Program-made: the position numbers and the translations under genes
Source of the DNA: a virus
Length of the DNA: 38,474 nt
Direction: 5' to 3' (one strand)
IMG/VR virus record: IMGVR_UViG_3300032163_000051
Location: 1 to 38,474 of that record
The notes under the pieces: model-generated
Database searches by the model: none
What the model saw: only the letters and a program-made list of their open reading frames with translations
What the model was told of the DNA's origin: nothing
Part shown: piece after piece, positions 34,001 through 38,474 of the stretch
Numbering within the stretch: the stretch's first letter is position 1
Layout of the letters: every line of letters begins with the position of its first letter

Positions 34001-34347
34001 ATCCGGTGAAAACGTCGTTTGGGCGGATTCAGCATGGTCGCGGCGCTTCGACCATCGGCCACGGGGGAAAACTCGCACCGGAGATAACGCTCACGCTCGA
34101 CCTCCTGGAGAACCAGTCCTACCGGGGACCGATCCGCAACGTCAACGATCCGGCCTACGAGCAAGCTGGCCAGGTGATGCGATACATCTTCGCGAGAGAG
34201 CAACCGTTCGCCGTCCAGCAGGCTAGGCGGATCGCCCGAGAGGGCGGCGGCAAAGCGAAGATCGCGGAGTCATTCTTCGGAATCACGCCTTACTATCCGC
34301 GGAGCGGTAAGCCGCGACCGTTCCGCTACCACGAACAGGGGGAATAG
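28048..34347 (+). CDS. Giant internal virion ('polyvalent') protein with zincin motif, 2,099 residues
   Basis: GTG 28048 starts a 2,099-residue chain. A domain at about residues 92-165 (NIPTIVDGRQRTPSEAISLY) recurs in phage internal proteins. A Gly/Ala hydrophobic region is at about 250-300. Low-complexity Pro/Lys/Glu linkers span about 690-880. A KOW/SH3-like piece is near 885 (RGDRVSAVRGSYKGENG). A further domain is at about 1000-1180. A metallopeptidase-type HEIGHQID is at about 1519-1526, followed by an acidic helix (LLEALIHAPEEFRR) that could supply a third ligand. The last 600 residues are helical and hydrophobic in places. It is probably ejected into the cell with the DNA, where the peptidase could cut wall or host proteins. 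Function inferred. Confidence 0.75.
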   Translation: MPTLGELIPSSVRARFPDSTLTPKALKVLSLPAPGKLSPTDLSRISAALTAALPSYTLAAREQRVRSKPVMRTSESPEDARGVAVAPPGNAGRPAIQNPDGSFSTERTITVGVDGRFLNIPTIVDGRQRTPSEAISLYRAGQNPAVDSAFTEADALTLATARSAQIGASRSQDARTAIASPSGATTPPQPPQTAAEYETAHYTALPPFQRALLQFSAGAHAALPSRETKTVEKFPGPQGPLESMARTSGGVAGFSAVAIPAAEVTAMTLGAAPLVAGAVGAGIAGGAAAGTQKERIARAGTMAVSSAVLGRFTNAVTATLAKRLATDAPEVAAALGKEFNDSVARAVRRGAPQADAEAAAQKVLWRKMADATLSAKAKVAAIQSGASAVGGAAVFGAGQPLAEHAVLGAMGEKTRYPSTDQMVQSGLELLAMNLITQGHGLARGFAAEGVRVGEPSPLDFRPTATETDAIKQNIKRPTALVPHMAKVSNEASTELANAIANMQKTATAPIGIKTPDLSIANVHIVPTLVRVFPGDTNPVRVTVLDNTTGKMHSIGLPSIAALRGALVLGPRPLPPGLEVPAAAEVPGPKPTQSKTTVPGPMVTPELHPAPAYAAFGEKAAARKQAILEVGTLAAQLTAKAQERIATAPKAIAALERQIAERPNDANVNRWKRRLEKLKALPVPEAPLEKAAVAEQPRKGPVAGGIASKEAAPPPKPKPGRGEQPPPKAKPSLPPTGEAPRPVPTVGGGGSKVVREPTAKERATMKSGETKVIGGQIVHRITEETERRLARTERRTAGATSLEGGEPIVERRKAESPARRAADRQKLLAIQREAESELGRTKAEKGPIAEERRREIEARARGAREAAAGAEPPITKTTRKPTGPLERGDRVSAVRGSYKGENGFVLSTGAGGHYIRWDTGRSSVESPENLRPRAGSARATEAEVKRLESVEEPTIPRSYAKGQEPPQRPDVEGEVAASVRKRAGLLPVEEMPYKPTRGFVSTQAMATKDYLTDGHMLLVASETEAKIHERLARLAIESARPSPKAEGFKQVIDEATAKPSVQLQARGWATVVGGKYMNTTGEHPVAVFYDPKTDRVVTVDPDKWKLAVKAVSPDSYEQRLNPKAVPSFKGNKEANLAQWAPLAMYRGGKFVGLIMPIRETDAGVAEIRGLLGKSAELVTHESRMGGAPSAGRQAPAPGRGIPIASRAPRIPTEAESRALPEATVPALPPEMRKGVLAGTVEKAREVLHEFVAITNPVRYAVGPNLDVLMKAKGSIKRALFRTEQAQKAMHRYWEGRPKAQVMDFWDRLESGKQPAPHLAEIDALYRERAENMFKAISRYKEIPYWENWFPHLWKDQKKAREFFASRRPMEGRKSFLKKRLFEDIRSGIEAGLEPASWNPEEIMQAAEHNARKYVMVQEMVEDFKALGSMKLVRLGEKPPEGFRPLNQNWAQLYLNPEIQLKEYHDKKIMEGLAGVADAIGIRRERKVRIGGTRLGYSESRAGSTGRVVTKFATPESVLAHEIGHQIDSKYGLRNEFIRKSTPAEKKELRALVDLRLGGEETTPAFKRYIREGPEKMATLLEALIHAPEEFRRVAPTNYGKFVAFLSARPELAPLVHIRPSLQVIEGTGTVHAGGVVLGGKYWAEENLARLLDNHMSRDFITETRLGRGIMDSRNTLNAINLGVSAFHATGTTLLAMMSRMGVGISDIAHGEVRLGTYKVLTSPAASIAYAREGWKFFRGAPELAHIEEALFTGGASLERKQYYKNQMLDAFVKNARQAVALGTPYERLGGAAKAVALAPFAAIEAPMRLLSTKYIPQMKVGAFRDLFSSQLRIKAKDIAAGKTSEADVARIAWRDVEDRFGLINYDNEFWNSTLKTSVMVLIRAPGWTLGTIRGLGGAAFADLPRFAARAARGKAPEWTSRMSFALSMVFSTMAVGAVYQFLHTGKWPNTLEDYLHPQNGLTDERGRSQRVNLPTYMKDVEGWSTDPVKTSFGRIQHGRGASTIGHGGKLAPEITLTLDLLENQSYRGPIRNVNDPAYEQAGQVMRYIFAREQPFAVQQARRIAREGGGKAKIAESFFGITPYYPRSGKPRPFRYHEQGE

Positions 34348-34348
34348 G

Positions 34349-34852
34349 ATGGGGTTGCGTATCTCAGAGCACTTCACGCTGGAGGAGTTTCTGCCGAAGG
34401 ACGCGCAGACATCGGCCGTGCCGCTCGACATCGCCAAGAACATCGAGGCGCTGGCGGCGAGCCTGCTGGAGCCGTTGCGCGCGCACTGCGGGGCCCCCAT
34501 CGCGATCCACTCTGGCTGGCGTCCGCCAGCGCACAATGCCGAGGTAGGTGGCGTTGCCGGCTCGGATCATCAGCGCGGGGCCGCGGCGGATTTTCACGTC
34601 GCGGAGACCTATGGGGCCACGTGGGAAGAAAACACGATCGCAGCCTTTGACTGGTTGCGGGAGAACAAAGCGGGAGAGTTCGGGCAACTCATTCTGGAGG
34701 ACCATCGCCATCACTACGATCTCCCGGGAAAGTTGTGGGTTCATGTTTCGCTCAGGAGCGCCAAGCACGGCGGTACGAACGGAGACAAGAACCGGCTTCT
34801 GGTCTCCTACGCGCCGCGCGAGTACGCTACTTGGGTGGATCCGCTCGCGTAG
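34349..34852 (+). CDS. Endolysin: M15-type zinc peptidase, 167 residues
   Basis: The M15 pattern is clear: IAIHSGWRPPAHNAEVGG, then GSDHQRGAAADFHV (SxHxxGxAxD, zinc His and Asp), then LWVHVSLR (third zinc ligand His). M15 peptidases cut peptide cross-bridges of peptidoglycan. There is no signal peptide, so release needs a holin, found just downstream. ATG 34349 follows the giant gene by one base. Confidence 0.85.
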   Translation: MGLRISEHFTLEEFLPKDAQTSAVPLDIAKNIEALAASLLEPLRAHCGAPIAIHSGWRPPAHNAEVGGVAGSDHQRGAAADFHVAETYGATWEENTIAAFDWLRENKAGEFGQLILEDHRHHYDLPGKLWVHVSLRSAKHGGTNGDKNRLLVSYAPREYATWVDPLA

Positions 34853-34929
34853 CATTGTCGTGGTAGCGGTTCGCGGCCGGTTCGCCCCCGGCATACGGAA
34901 CACACAAAGGGATCGGTACGGAGACCTGA

Positions 34930-35163
34930 ATGAAGCCAGGATGGGTCGTGGTGGCTCAGATTCTCGTGACGATTCTGCTTGCGGCGTTCGCTTCATACGG
35001 AGGGGTGCGGGCCGGCCAGGCTCAGTCGACGGCCAAAAGCGAAGCCCTGCAAGAACGCGCCGATCTCCAGCAGGCGCAAATGAACCGGATGGAGGACAAT
35101 ATCAACTGGCTCGTCCGGCACGAGATCGAGAAGGCGGATCGCGCTTCAGGGAGGACCAAGTGA
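34930..35163 (+). CDS. Membrane-anchored coiled-coil protein of the lysis cassette, 77 residues
   Basis: ATG 34930 is six bases behind GGAG. One N-terminal membrane helix (about residues 5-25, WVVVAQILVTILLAAFASYG) is followed by a Gln/Glu/Ala-rich helix (TAKSEALQERADLQQAQMNR). The layout fits an i-spanin-like or antiholin-like protein next to the endolysin. A matching outer lipoprotein was not found. The 77 bases before it hold no gene. Confidence 0.55.
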   Translation: MKPGWVVVAQILVTILLAAFASYGGVRAGQAQSTAKSEALQERADLQQAQMNRMEDNINWLVRHEIEKADRASGRTK

Positions 35164-35182
35164 ACCAATGGAGGGACCGACG

Positions 35183-35518
35183 GTGAACGAACTTAAGGCG
35201 TACCTGCCCGGCCTCATGGTTGCGGCCGGGGGGATGCTTCAGTGGTTTCGGCAGTTCAGCGCCTTCCGCGAGCAGTACTACCATCTCGTCGCGGTGGCGC
35301 TCGGCGTCCTGGCCTTCTGGCTCGTGACGCCCTACACCGGGGGCGATTGGCGCGGCTGGTGGCTTTCGTGCATCGACTTCCTCACCGTCGGAGGCGGTGG
35401 CCTGGCGCTCATCTACGGTGGTACGTTCCTCGTCAGCAACGGTGCCAAGGCGGCCGCGGCGGCGAATCCCTCGGCGGCTGCGAACAACATTGGGCTGCCG
35501 CTAACGAATAGCAAGTGA
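35183..35518 (+). CDS. Holin-like membrane protein, 111 residues
   Basis: GTG 35183 is seven bases behind GGAGGG, so it is preferred to ATG 35168. Three hydrophobic segments are seen (about residues 8-22, 38-54 and 68-88: LMVAAGGMLQWF, VAVALGVLAFWLVTP, TVGGGGLALIYGGTFLVS), with an Ala/Asn-rich tail. Size and place fit a class-I-type holin that releases the M15 endolysin. Confidence 0.6.
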   Translation: MNELKAYLPGLMVAAGGMLQWFRQFSAFREQYYHLVAVALGVLAFWLVTPYTGGDWRGWWLSCIDFLTVGGGGLALIYGGTFLVSNGAKAAAAANPSAAANNIGLPLTNSK

Positions 35519-35535
35519 CCCCAAAGGAGGTCCGC

Positions 35536-35862
35536 ATGAAACGCCTTATCCTCGCAGTCGCAGTTCTCGCACTTCTCTCGGTCTGGATGGCCGGGCCAGT
35601 GCCCGCGCAGACAACGAACGCGCCGCTCCTGTCTCTCCAGCGGGTGTCGGTCGGGTTGCGCGGTGAGTACGTGGCGTACTGGCCGGAGCACTCGCTGGGC
35701 CTGGAGAACTCCGGGGAGTTCAAGCTGGGCGTCCCCATCGCCTACAACCTCGGCCGCTACTCCTCGCTGGGGCTCAACTACCGATACGGCCTGACGAGCA
35801 AGGTGAAGGAACTTTCGGTGGGCGTCACACTCCACCTGCTCGCTAGAGGTAAAACCCCGTGA
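35536..35862 (+). CDS. Exported beta-strand-rich (outer-membrane-like) protein, 108 residues
   Basis: ATG 35536 follows AAAGGAGGTC. A signal peptide (MKRLILAVAVLALLSVW...) is followed by alternating hydrophobic/polar strands (RVSVGLRGEYVAYWP, FKLGVPIAYNL, SLGLNYRYGL, LSVGVTLHLL), as in small outer-membrane barrels or half-barrels. Such phage proteins could block receptors against other phages or assist lysis. It is coupled to the next gene by a GTGA overlap. The fold is inferred from strand pattern. Confidence 0.5.
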   Translation: MKRLILAVAVLALLSVWMAGPVPAQTTNAPLLSLQRVSVGLRGEYVAYWPEHSLGLENSGEFKLGVPIAYNLGRYSSLGLNYRYGLTSKVKELSVGVTLHLLARGKTP

Positions 35863-36122
35863 AAATTGCCGACCTGATAGCGATCGCGAAGCGGATGCTC
35901 GAGGACGGAACGGCGCGGGAAGACGTGTTCGCCTTCCTGGACGCGCAAGCCGTGCGGGATCCGGCTCTGGCCTCGGCGGTGACTGCGGCGAAGGCGATGC
36001 TGGAGGCACTGTTGAACCAGGGGAACATCACCGACACCTTCAGCAAGGCGCTGGCGGAAGTTCTGGCTCTGCTCAAGGAGAAGCACGGGCCGGTCTCAGA
36101 CGCGCCGGAAATCGGTTTGTAG
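35859..36122 (+). CDS. Small helical protein, 87 residues
   Basis: GTG 35859 overlaps the preceding stop. The chain is Ala/Leu-rich and fully helical (AIAKRMLEDGTAREDVFAF, then VTAAKAMLEALLNQGNIT and KALAEVLALLKEKHG). No membrane helix or signal. Function unknown; partner of the upstream exported protein by coupling only. Confidence 0.5.
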   Translation: MKIADLIAIAKRMLEDGTAREDVFAFLDAQAVRDPALASAVTAAKAMLEALLNQGNITDTFSKALAEVLALLKEKHGPVSDAPEIGL

Positions 36123-36139
36123 CAGCCAAAAGATTTTAC

Positions 36140-36168
36140 TTGACATCAAGTGTCCCCTGGCCGATACT
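36140..36168 (+). promoter_or_regulatory. Strong sigma70-type promoter
   Basis: TTGACA (36140-36145), a 17-base spacer, then GATACT (36163-36168). The start of transcription should be near 36174-36176, exactly at the beginning of the structured segment below. It is the best promoter in the window. Confidence 0.7.
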
Positions 36169-36174
36169 TCGTGT

Positions 36175-36267
36175 GGGCCTAGGGAACGGCAACGACTGAC
36201 GCGCGGCACCGAAGCTGACCTGACCCTTCCCTGGCCCAAGGTTGGTAGAGGTGCCGCGCTCGTTTTT
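36175..36267 (+). ncRNA. Predicted pseudoknotted small RNA, about 93 nt
   Basis: A promoter ends at 36168 and a terminator ends at 36267 with no gene between. Stem 1 pairs 36175-36186 with 36227-36237 (11 pairs, one bulged T at 36180). Stem 2 pairs 36201-36210 with 36250-36259 (10 perfect pairs) and is followed by TCGTTTTT. The 5' arm of stem 2 is inside stem 1 and its 3' arm outside, so the two form an H-type pseudoknot if present together. An RNA with its own promoter and terminator is likely; its role is unknown. Leader attenuation of the downstream genes is the alternative. Confidence 0.6.
36250..36267 (+). terminator. Intrinsic terminator (3' arm and T run)
   Basis: The 3' arm of a perfect 10-base GC stem (paired with 36201-36210) is followed by a run of five T (36263-36267). 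It would end the small RNA, or attenuate read-through into the RecT-like operon. Confidence 0.6.
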
Positions 36268-36487
36268 GTGGTGTGCGGTGAGCCGTCCCAAGGGAGCGGT
36301 GAAACCGAACCTAGTGGTCTACGGGGGCCAAAGTGGGCTTGTCGCGAGCCCGGCCCAGTGCACGCGAAAGTCCTGATACGGAGACCGGCTCTGCGCGGCT
36401 GGGGCAAGGACTGGTGGCTCGAGACAGGGGCGATTAGAAAAGTGAACCGTAGCGCCGCACATCGCACTTACCGAAAGGAGCATGGGG
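36268..36487. other. 220-base spacer before the recombination operon
   Basis: No credible gene is seen. It contains a small hairpin (GGGCT/AGCCC, near 36332-36353) and a ribosome site (AAAGGAG) at its end. A second promoter was not recognised, so downstream genes may rely on read-through. Confidence 0.35.
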
Positions 36488-37777
36488 ATGGCAGAAAAGA
36501 GGGAAACGGCGGTGGTGGTCTCCGGATTGACCGCGATCGTTGGTACGCTGGACGAGAAGGCGCGTGCGTTCCAGCAAATCGCGTCGGCAGCATCGAGCGG
36601 GCTATTCCCCGCCGGCTATGACACCGTGCCGAAGATCTTGGCCGCCAGTTGGTTCGGGGACGGTCTCGGTGTCCATCCGACGATCTACATGGAGGGCATC
36701 CAGCCGGTTCAATTCGGTGGCAAGACGGTACGCGAACCGAAGTGGGAGTTCGTGAACGCGCTCCTGCGTTCTCGGTTGCCAGGCTTCGACTTCACTGTCC
36801 TAGAGGAGTCGGACACGGCATGCGAGATCGAGTTCTTCGCCGCGGGGCGTAAGTCGCAGAAGTCCAAGTACACGATGCAGGAAGCGGTAAAGCAGGGACT
36901 CGCTGGCCCCTCCGGGCGTAACCGGGACGGCTACGAGAAGAACGCTCGGAAGATGCTATGGAAACAGTGCTTCAAGATGGGCGCCGATCGGATCGGAGCG
37001 GACGTGCTCGCGGGACTCCCGGCGATGTCGTTCGACACCGAGGATGTTTCCGTGAGTGCCCCGACCCCGGCGCAGGCCATCGAGAGCGCCATCGCCAAGG
37101 CGACGGGCAAGCCGGTCGACGTGCCGTTCGAGGAAGAGGCCGAGCAAGTCGCTAATATCGGCGGAGTTCTCGAGCATATCCCAGCCGAACCCCCCGCCGA
37201 GCCAGAATCGGCCCGCGTGCGCCTGGCGGGAGCGGTGAAGCGCCGCTACGGGAACCTCTCGAAGGCCGTGCTGTCCGAGAAGGTGAACCTCCTCTACAAC
37301 GTGATGATCGAGGAGCAGACCGGCGTGAACCCGAAGCAGGAGTTCACGGCGAAGCGCCCAATCGGCCCGGTCGAGGCCGAGCAACTAATCACGTATCTCG
37401 ACGAGACGCGGAAGAAGAAGCCCAACGGCGGGAACGGGCAAGCCGAGAACGTCGAGGAGGCGCCCGCAGCGGAGGAGACGCCAGAGCCGGAGACAAACGA
37501 GACCGCTGGCGGGACTACGCTCGTCGAGTCTTACGACAACCTGATGGGCACCGTGCTCCGAGCGCGCAAGCTCTTTGGGCGGAAGTTCATTCAGGAAGCC
37601 CCGCCGGAGTCCGGGAAATACTGGTTCGTTGACCAACTGACCTTCGCACAGGCTGGCTACAAGGCGTCGGTCAAGATGCAGGTGGGCCCGGACATCGTTG
37701 CGCCCCCGGAATTGCTGGAGCAGTTGAACTGTATTCTCTCCGAGGCGTGTGACGCGAAGGAAAGGAACGGACGATGA
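36488..37777 (+). CDS. RecT-like single-strand annealing protein, 429 residues
   Basis: ATG 36488 is seven bases behind AAAGGAG; ATG 36482 is closer than usual. The N-terminal 180 residues resemble RecT-type phage recombinases: AASWFGDGLGVHPTIYMEGI, then WEFVNALLRSRLPGFDFTVL, then YTMQEAVKQGLAG and NARKMLWKQCFKMGADRIG, before VLAGLPAMSFDTEDV. These proteins anneal complementary strands in replication and repair. A Glu/Pro-rich linker and a second domain (about 240-310 and 350-429) are extensions. It heads an early-type operon. Family call by pattern only. Confidence 0.6.
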   Translation: MAEKRETAVVVSGLTAIVGTLDEKARAFQQIASAASSGLFPAGYDTVPKILAASWFGDGLGVHPTIYMEGIQPVQFGGKTVREPKWEFVNALLRSRLPGFDFTVLEESDTACEIEFFAAGRKSQKSKYTMQEAVKQGLAGPSGRNRDGYEKNARKMLWKQCFKMGADRIGADVLAGLPAMSFDTEDVSVSAPTPAQAIESAIAKATGKPVDVPFEEEAEQVANIGGVLEHIPAEPPAEPESARVRLAGAVKRRYGNLSKAVLSEKVNLLYNVMIEEQTGVNPKQEFTAKRPIGPVEAEQLITYLDETRKKKPNGGNGQAENVEEAPAAEETPEPETNETAGGTTLVESYDNLMGTVLRARKLFGRKFIQEAPPESGKYWFVDQLTFAQAGYKASVKMQVGPDIVAPPELLEQLNCILSEACDAKERNGR

Positions 37778-37968
37778 GGATAGCCCTCACTGCCCTGGCG
37801 GTCTCGATGGCGTTCCCAGTGTTCATGTTCGCGGGCTCCATCGTGAAGTCCGTCGTCGAGTGGGACAAAGCGCCGGATGGTGTGAAGGAGTTCTTCACCG
37901 GCGCGTGTGCCCTGTTCAGTTTGGCGGTAGTCGCGGTCGCCATCGCGGCGATATGGAGGTTGAAGTGA
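37774..37968 (+). CDS. Small membrane protein with two helices, 64 residues
   Basis: ATG 37774 overlaps the upstream stop (ATGA). There are two hydrophobic segments (MRIALTALAVSMAFPVFMFA and FTGACALFSLAVVAVAIAAI) with a short charged loop between. Possible early membrane effector; unknown. Confidence 0.5.
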   Translation: MRIALTALAVSMAFPVFMFAGSIVKSVVEWDKAPDGVKEFFTGACALFSLAVVAVAIAAIWRLK

Positions 37969-38213
37969 GCGCGAAATACCCAGTTCAGTACGTCTCCGGC
38001 AGCAAGAAGTCCTCGCTCAACATCGAGGACATGGTGACGAGCCACCTCTGCAATGCCTGGAGGAAGCTGGTGAAGGACGAGACTCACCCTGACCAGTTCG
38101 AGTTGGTCAAGGCGATGGACGAGGAGCTGCGGGCCCGCGGCGGCATCTTCGACTCGGAGACGGGCCAGTGGGACTTCCCGCCGAAACCGGAGAGTGCTGG
38201 GGCAACGCCATGA
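37965..38213 (+). CDS. Small hypothetical protein, 82 residues
   Basis: GTG 37965 overlaps the previous stop (GTGA), and the stop overlaps the next ATG. The helical middle (EDMVTSHLCNAWRKLVKDE) and acidic tail give no family. Part of the recombination operon. Confidence 0.5.
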   Translation: MSAKYPVQYVSGSKKSSLNIEDMVTSHLCNAWRKLVKDETHPDQFELVKAMDEELRARGGIFDSETGQWDFPPKPESAGATP

Positions 38214-38474
38214 AACACGTCCTGGCGCCAGATCAAGTGACTCAGACCCTACTGGGCAGTCCAGCCGATCTCGAGCATGCCCTGACCACGGCGATGCGCT
38301 CGGTTGGACGCCGGATCACCGAACGGCCAGAAATCATCCGGGCGCTCACGGCTGCCGAGCAACTCAAGCCCGGCTACACCATCACGAACGAGGCTCAGGC
38401 GGCAGAGATAGCCGACCTGGTTGCGGAGGTCATTGACGGCGAGAAGATGCTGGCCCAAGAGGTCAAAACCGCCC
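38210..38474 (+). CDS. Early protein, 3' end outside the window
   Basis: ATG 38210 overlaps the upstream stop (ATGA). The visible 88 residues are helical (ADLEHALTTAMRSVGRRITE, then TITNEAQAAEIADLVAEVID), and the last part resembles the helical N-terminal region of many phage replication or host-takeover proteins. Truncated by the window end; no function assigned. Confidence 0.4.
   Translation, partial: MKHVLAPDQVTQTLLGSPADLEHALTTAMRSVGRRITERPEIIRALTAAEQLKPGYTITNEAQAAEIADLVAEVIDGEKMLAQEVKTA

Noticed and set aside
36268-36621. 117-codon plus-strand open frame before the RecT-like gene
   Set aside because: It overlaps the better supported RecT-like gene in another frame, and its composition looks random.
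1-38474. Circular complete genome
   Set aside because: The reading frame leaving the right end does not match the frame entering at the left end, so the ends do not appear to join.
1-38474. CRISPR array, tRNA genes, integrase or attachment site
   Set aside because: No regularly spaced repeats, cloverleaf-like segment or recombinase motifs (apart from RecT- and RusA-like genes) were noticed.

Overview
The window is a stretch of a tailed double-stranded DNA bacteriophage genome, most likely short-tailed (podovirus-like). It has a complete head-assembly and tail-completion series: large terminase, portal, scaffold-like protein, major capsid protein, head-tail adaptor, nozzle-like protein, fibres or tailspike, and internal ejection proteins. 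It has no tape measure, tube, sheath or baseplate genes. The DNA is GC-rich with strongly GC-biased third codon positions. No tRNA, rRNA, integrase or CRISPR array was seen. Genes run off both ends and their reading frames do not join, so this looks like a piece of a larger genome. The host cannot be named. Several predicted signal peptides, a possible outer-membrane-like beta protein and an M15 endolysin suggest a Gram-negative-type host, but this is inference.

Layout. (1) 1-1130, plus strand: the end of a tail or adhesin-like gene, a tiny basic protein and a RusA-like resolvase, followed by a dense hairpin cluster at a convergent junction. (2) 6630 down to 1285, minus strand: an early operon led by a replisome-organiser-like replication protein, followed by many small, often Cys/His-rich proteins. 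It is interrupted by a gene-poor G-rich segment (3545-4090). (3) 6631-6772: a divergent control region with repeats and a nearly leaderless promoter. (4) 6773-35518, plus strand: regulators, an intein-containing terminase, then virion genes in order, two HNH endonucleases, a 2,099-residue internal virion ('polyvalent') protein with an embedded zincin motif, and an endolysin, coiled-coil membrane protein and holin-like lysis set. (5) 35536-38474, plus strand: a small exported beta-rich protein and a helical protein, then a sigma70-type promoter and a terminator that bracket a predicted pseudoknotted small RNA, then a RecT-like annealing protein and further early genes.

How it works together. 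The divergent control region probably decides between the minus-strand replication operon and the plus-strand module. The terminase packages DNA through the portal into a capsid built by the scaffold and capsid proteins. The adaptor, nozzle, fibre and tailspike proteins close the head and find the host. The glycine-zipper, coiled-coil and giant proteins are probably ejected with the DNA. The M15 peptidase, coiled-coil membrane protein and holin-like protein lyse the cell. RecT-like and RusA-like proteins process replication intermediates. Genes are tightly packed, and many start codons overlap the preceding stop (ATGA or GTGA), indicating translational coupling.

The most notable items are the pseudoknot-capable small RNA at 36175-36267, the intein inserted in the terminase Walker B motif, the giant polyvalent protein, the overlapping-frame regulator locus at 6773-7408, and an HNH gene that appears to have split a signal-peptide gene near 21961-22500.
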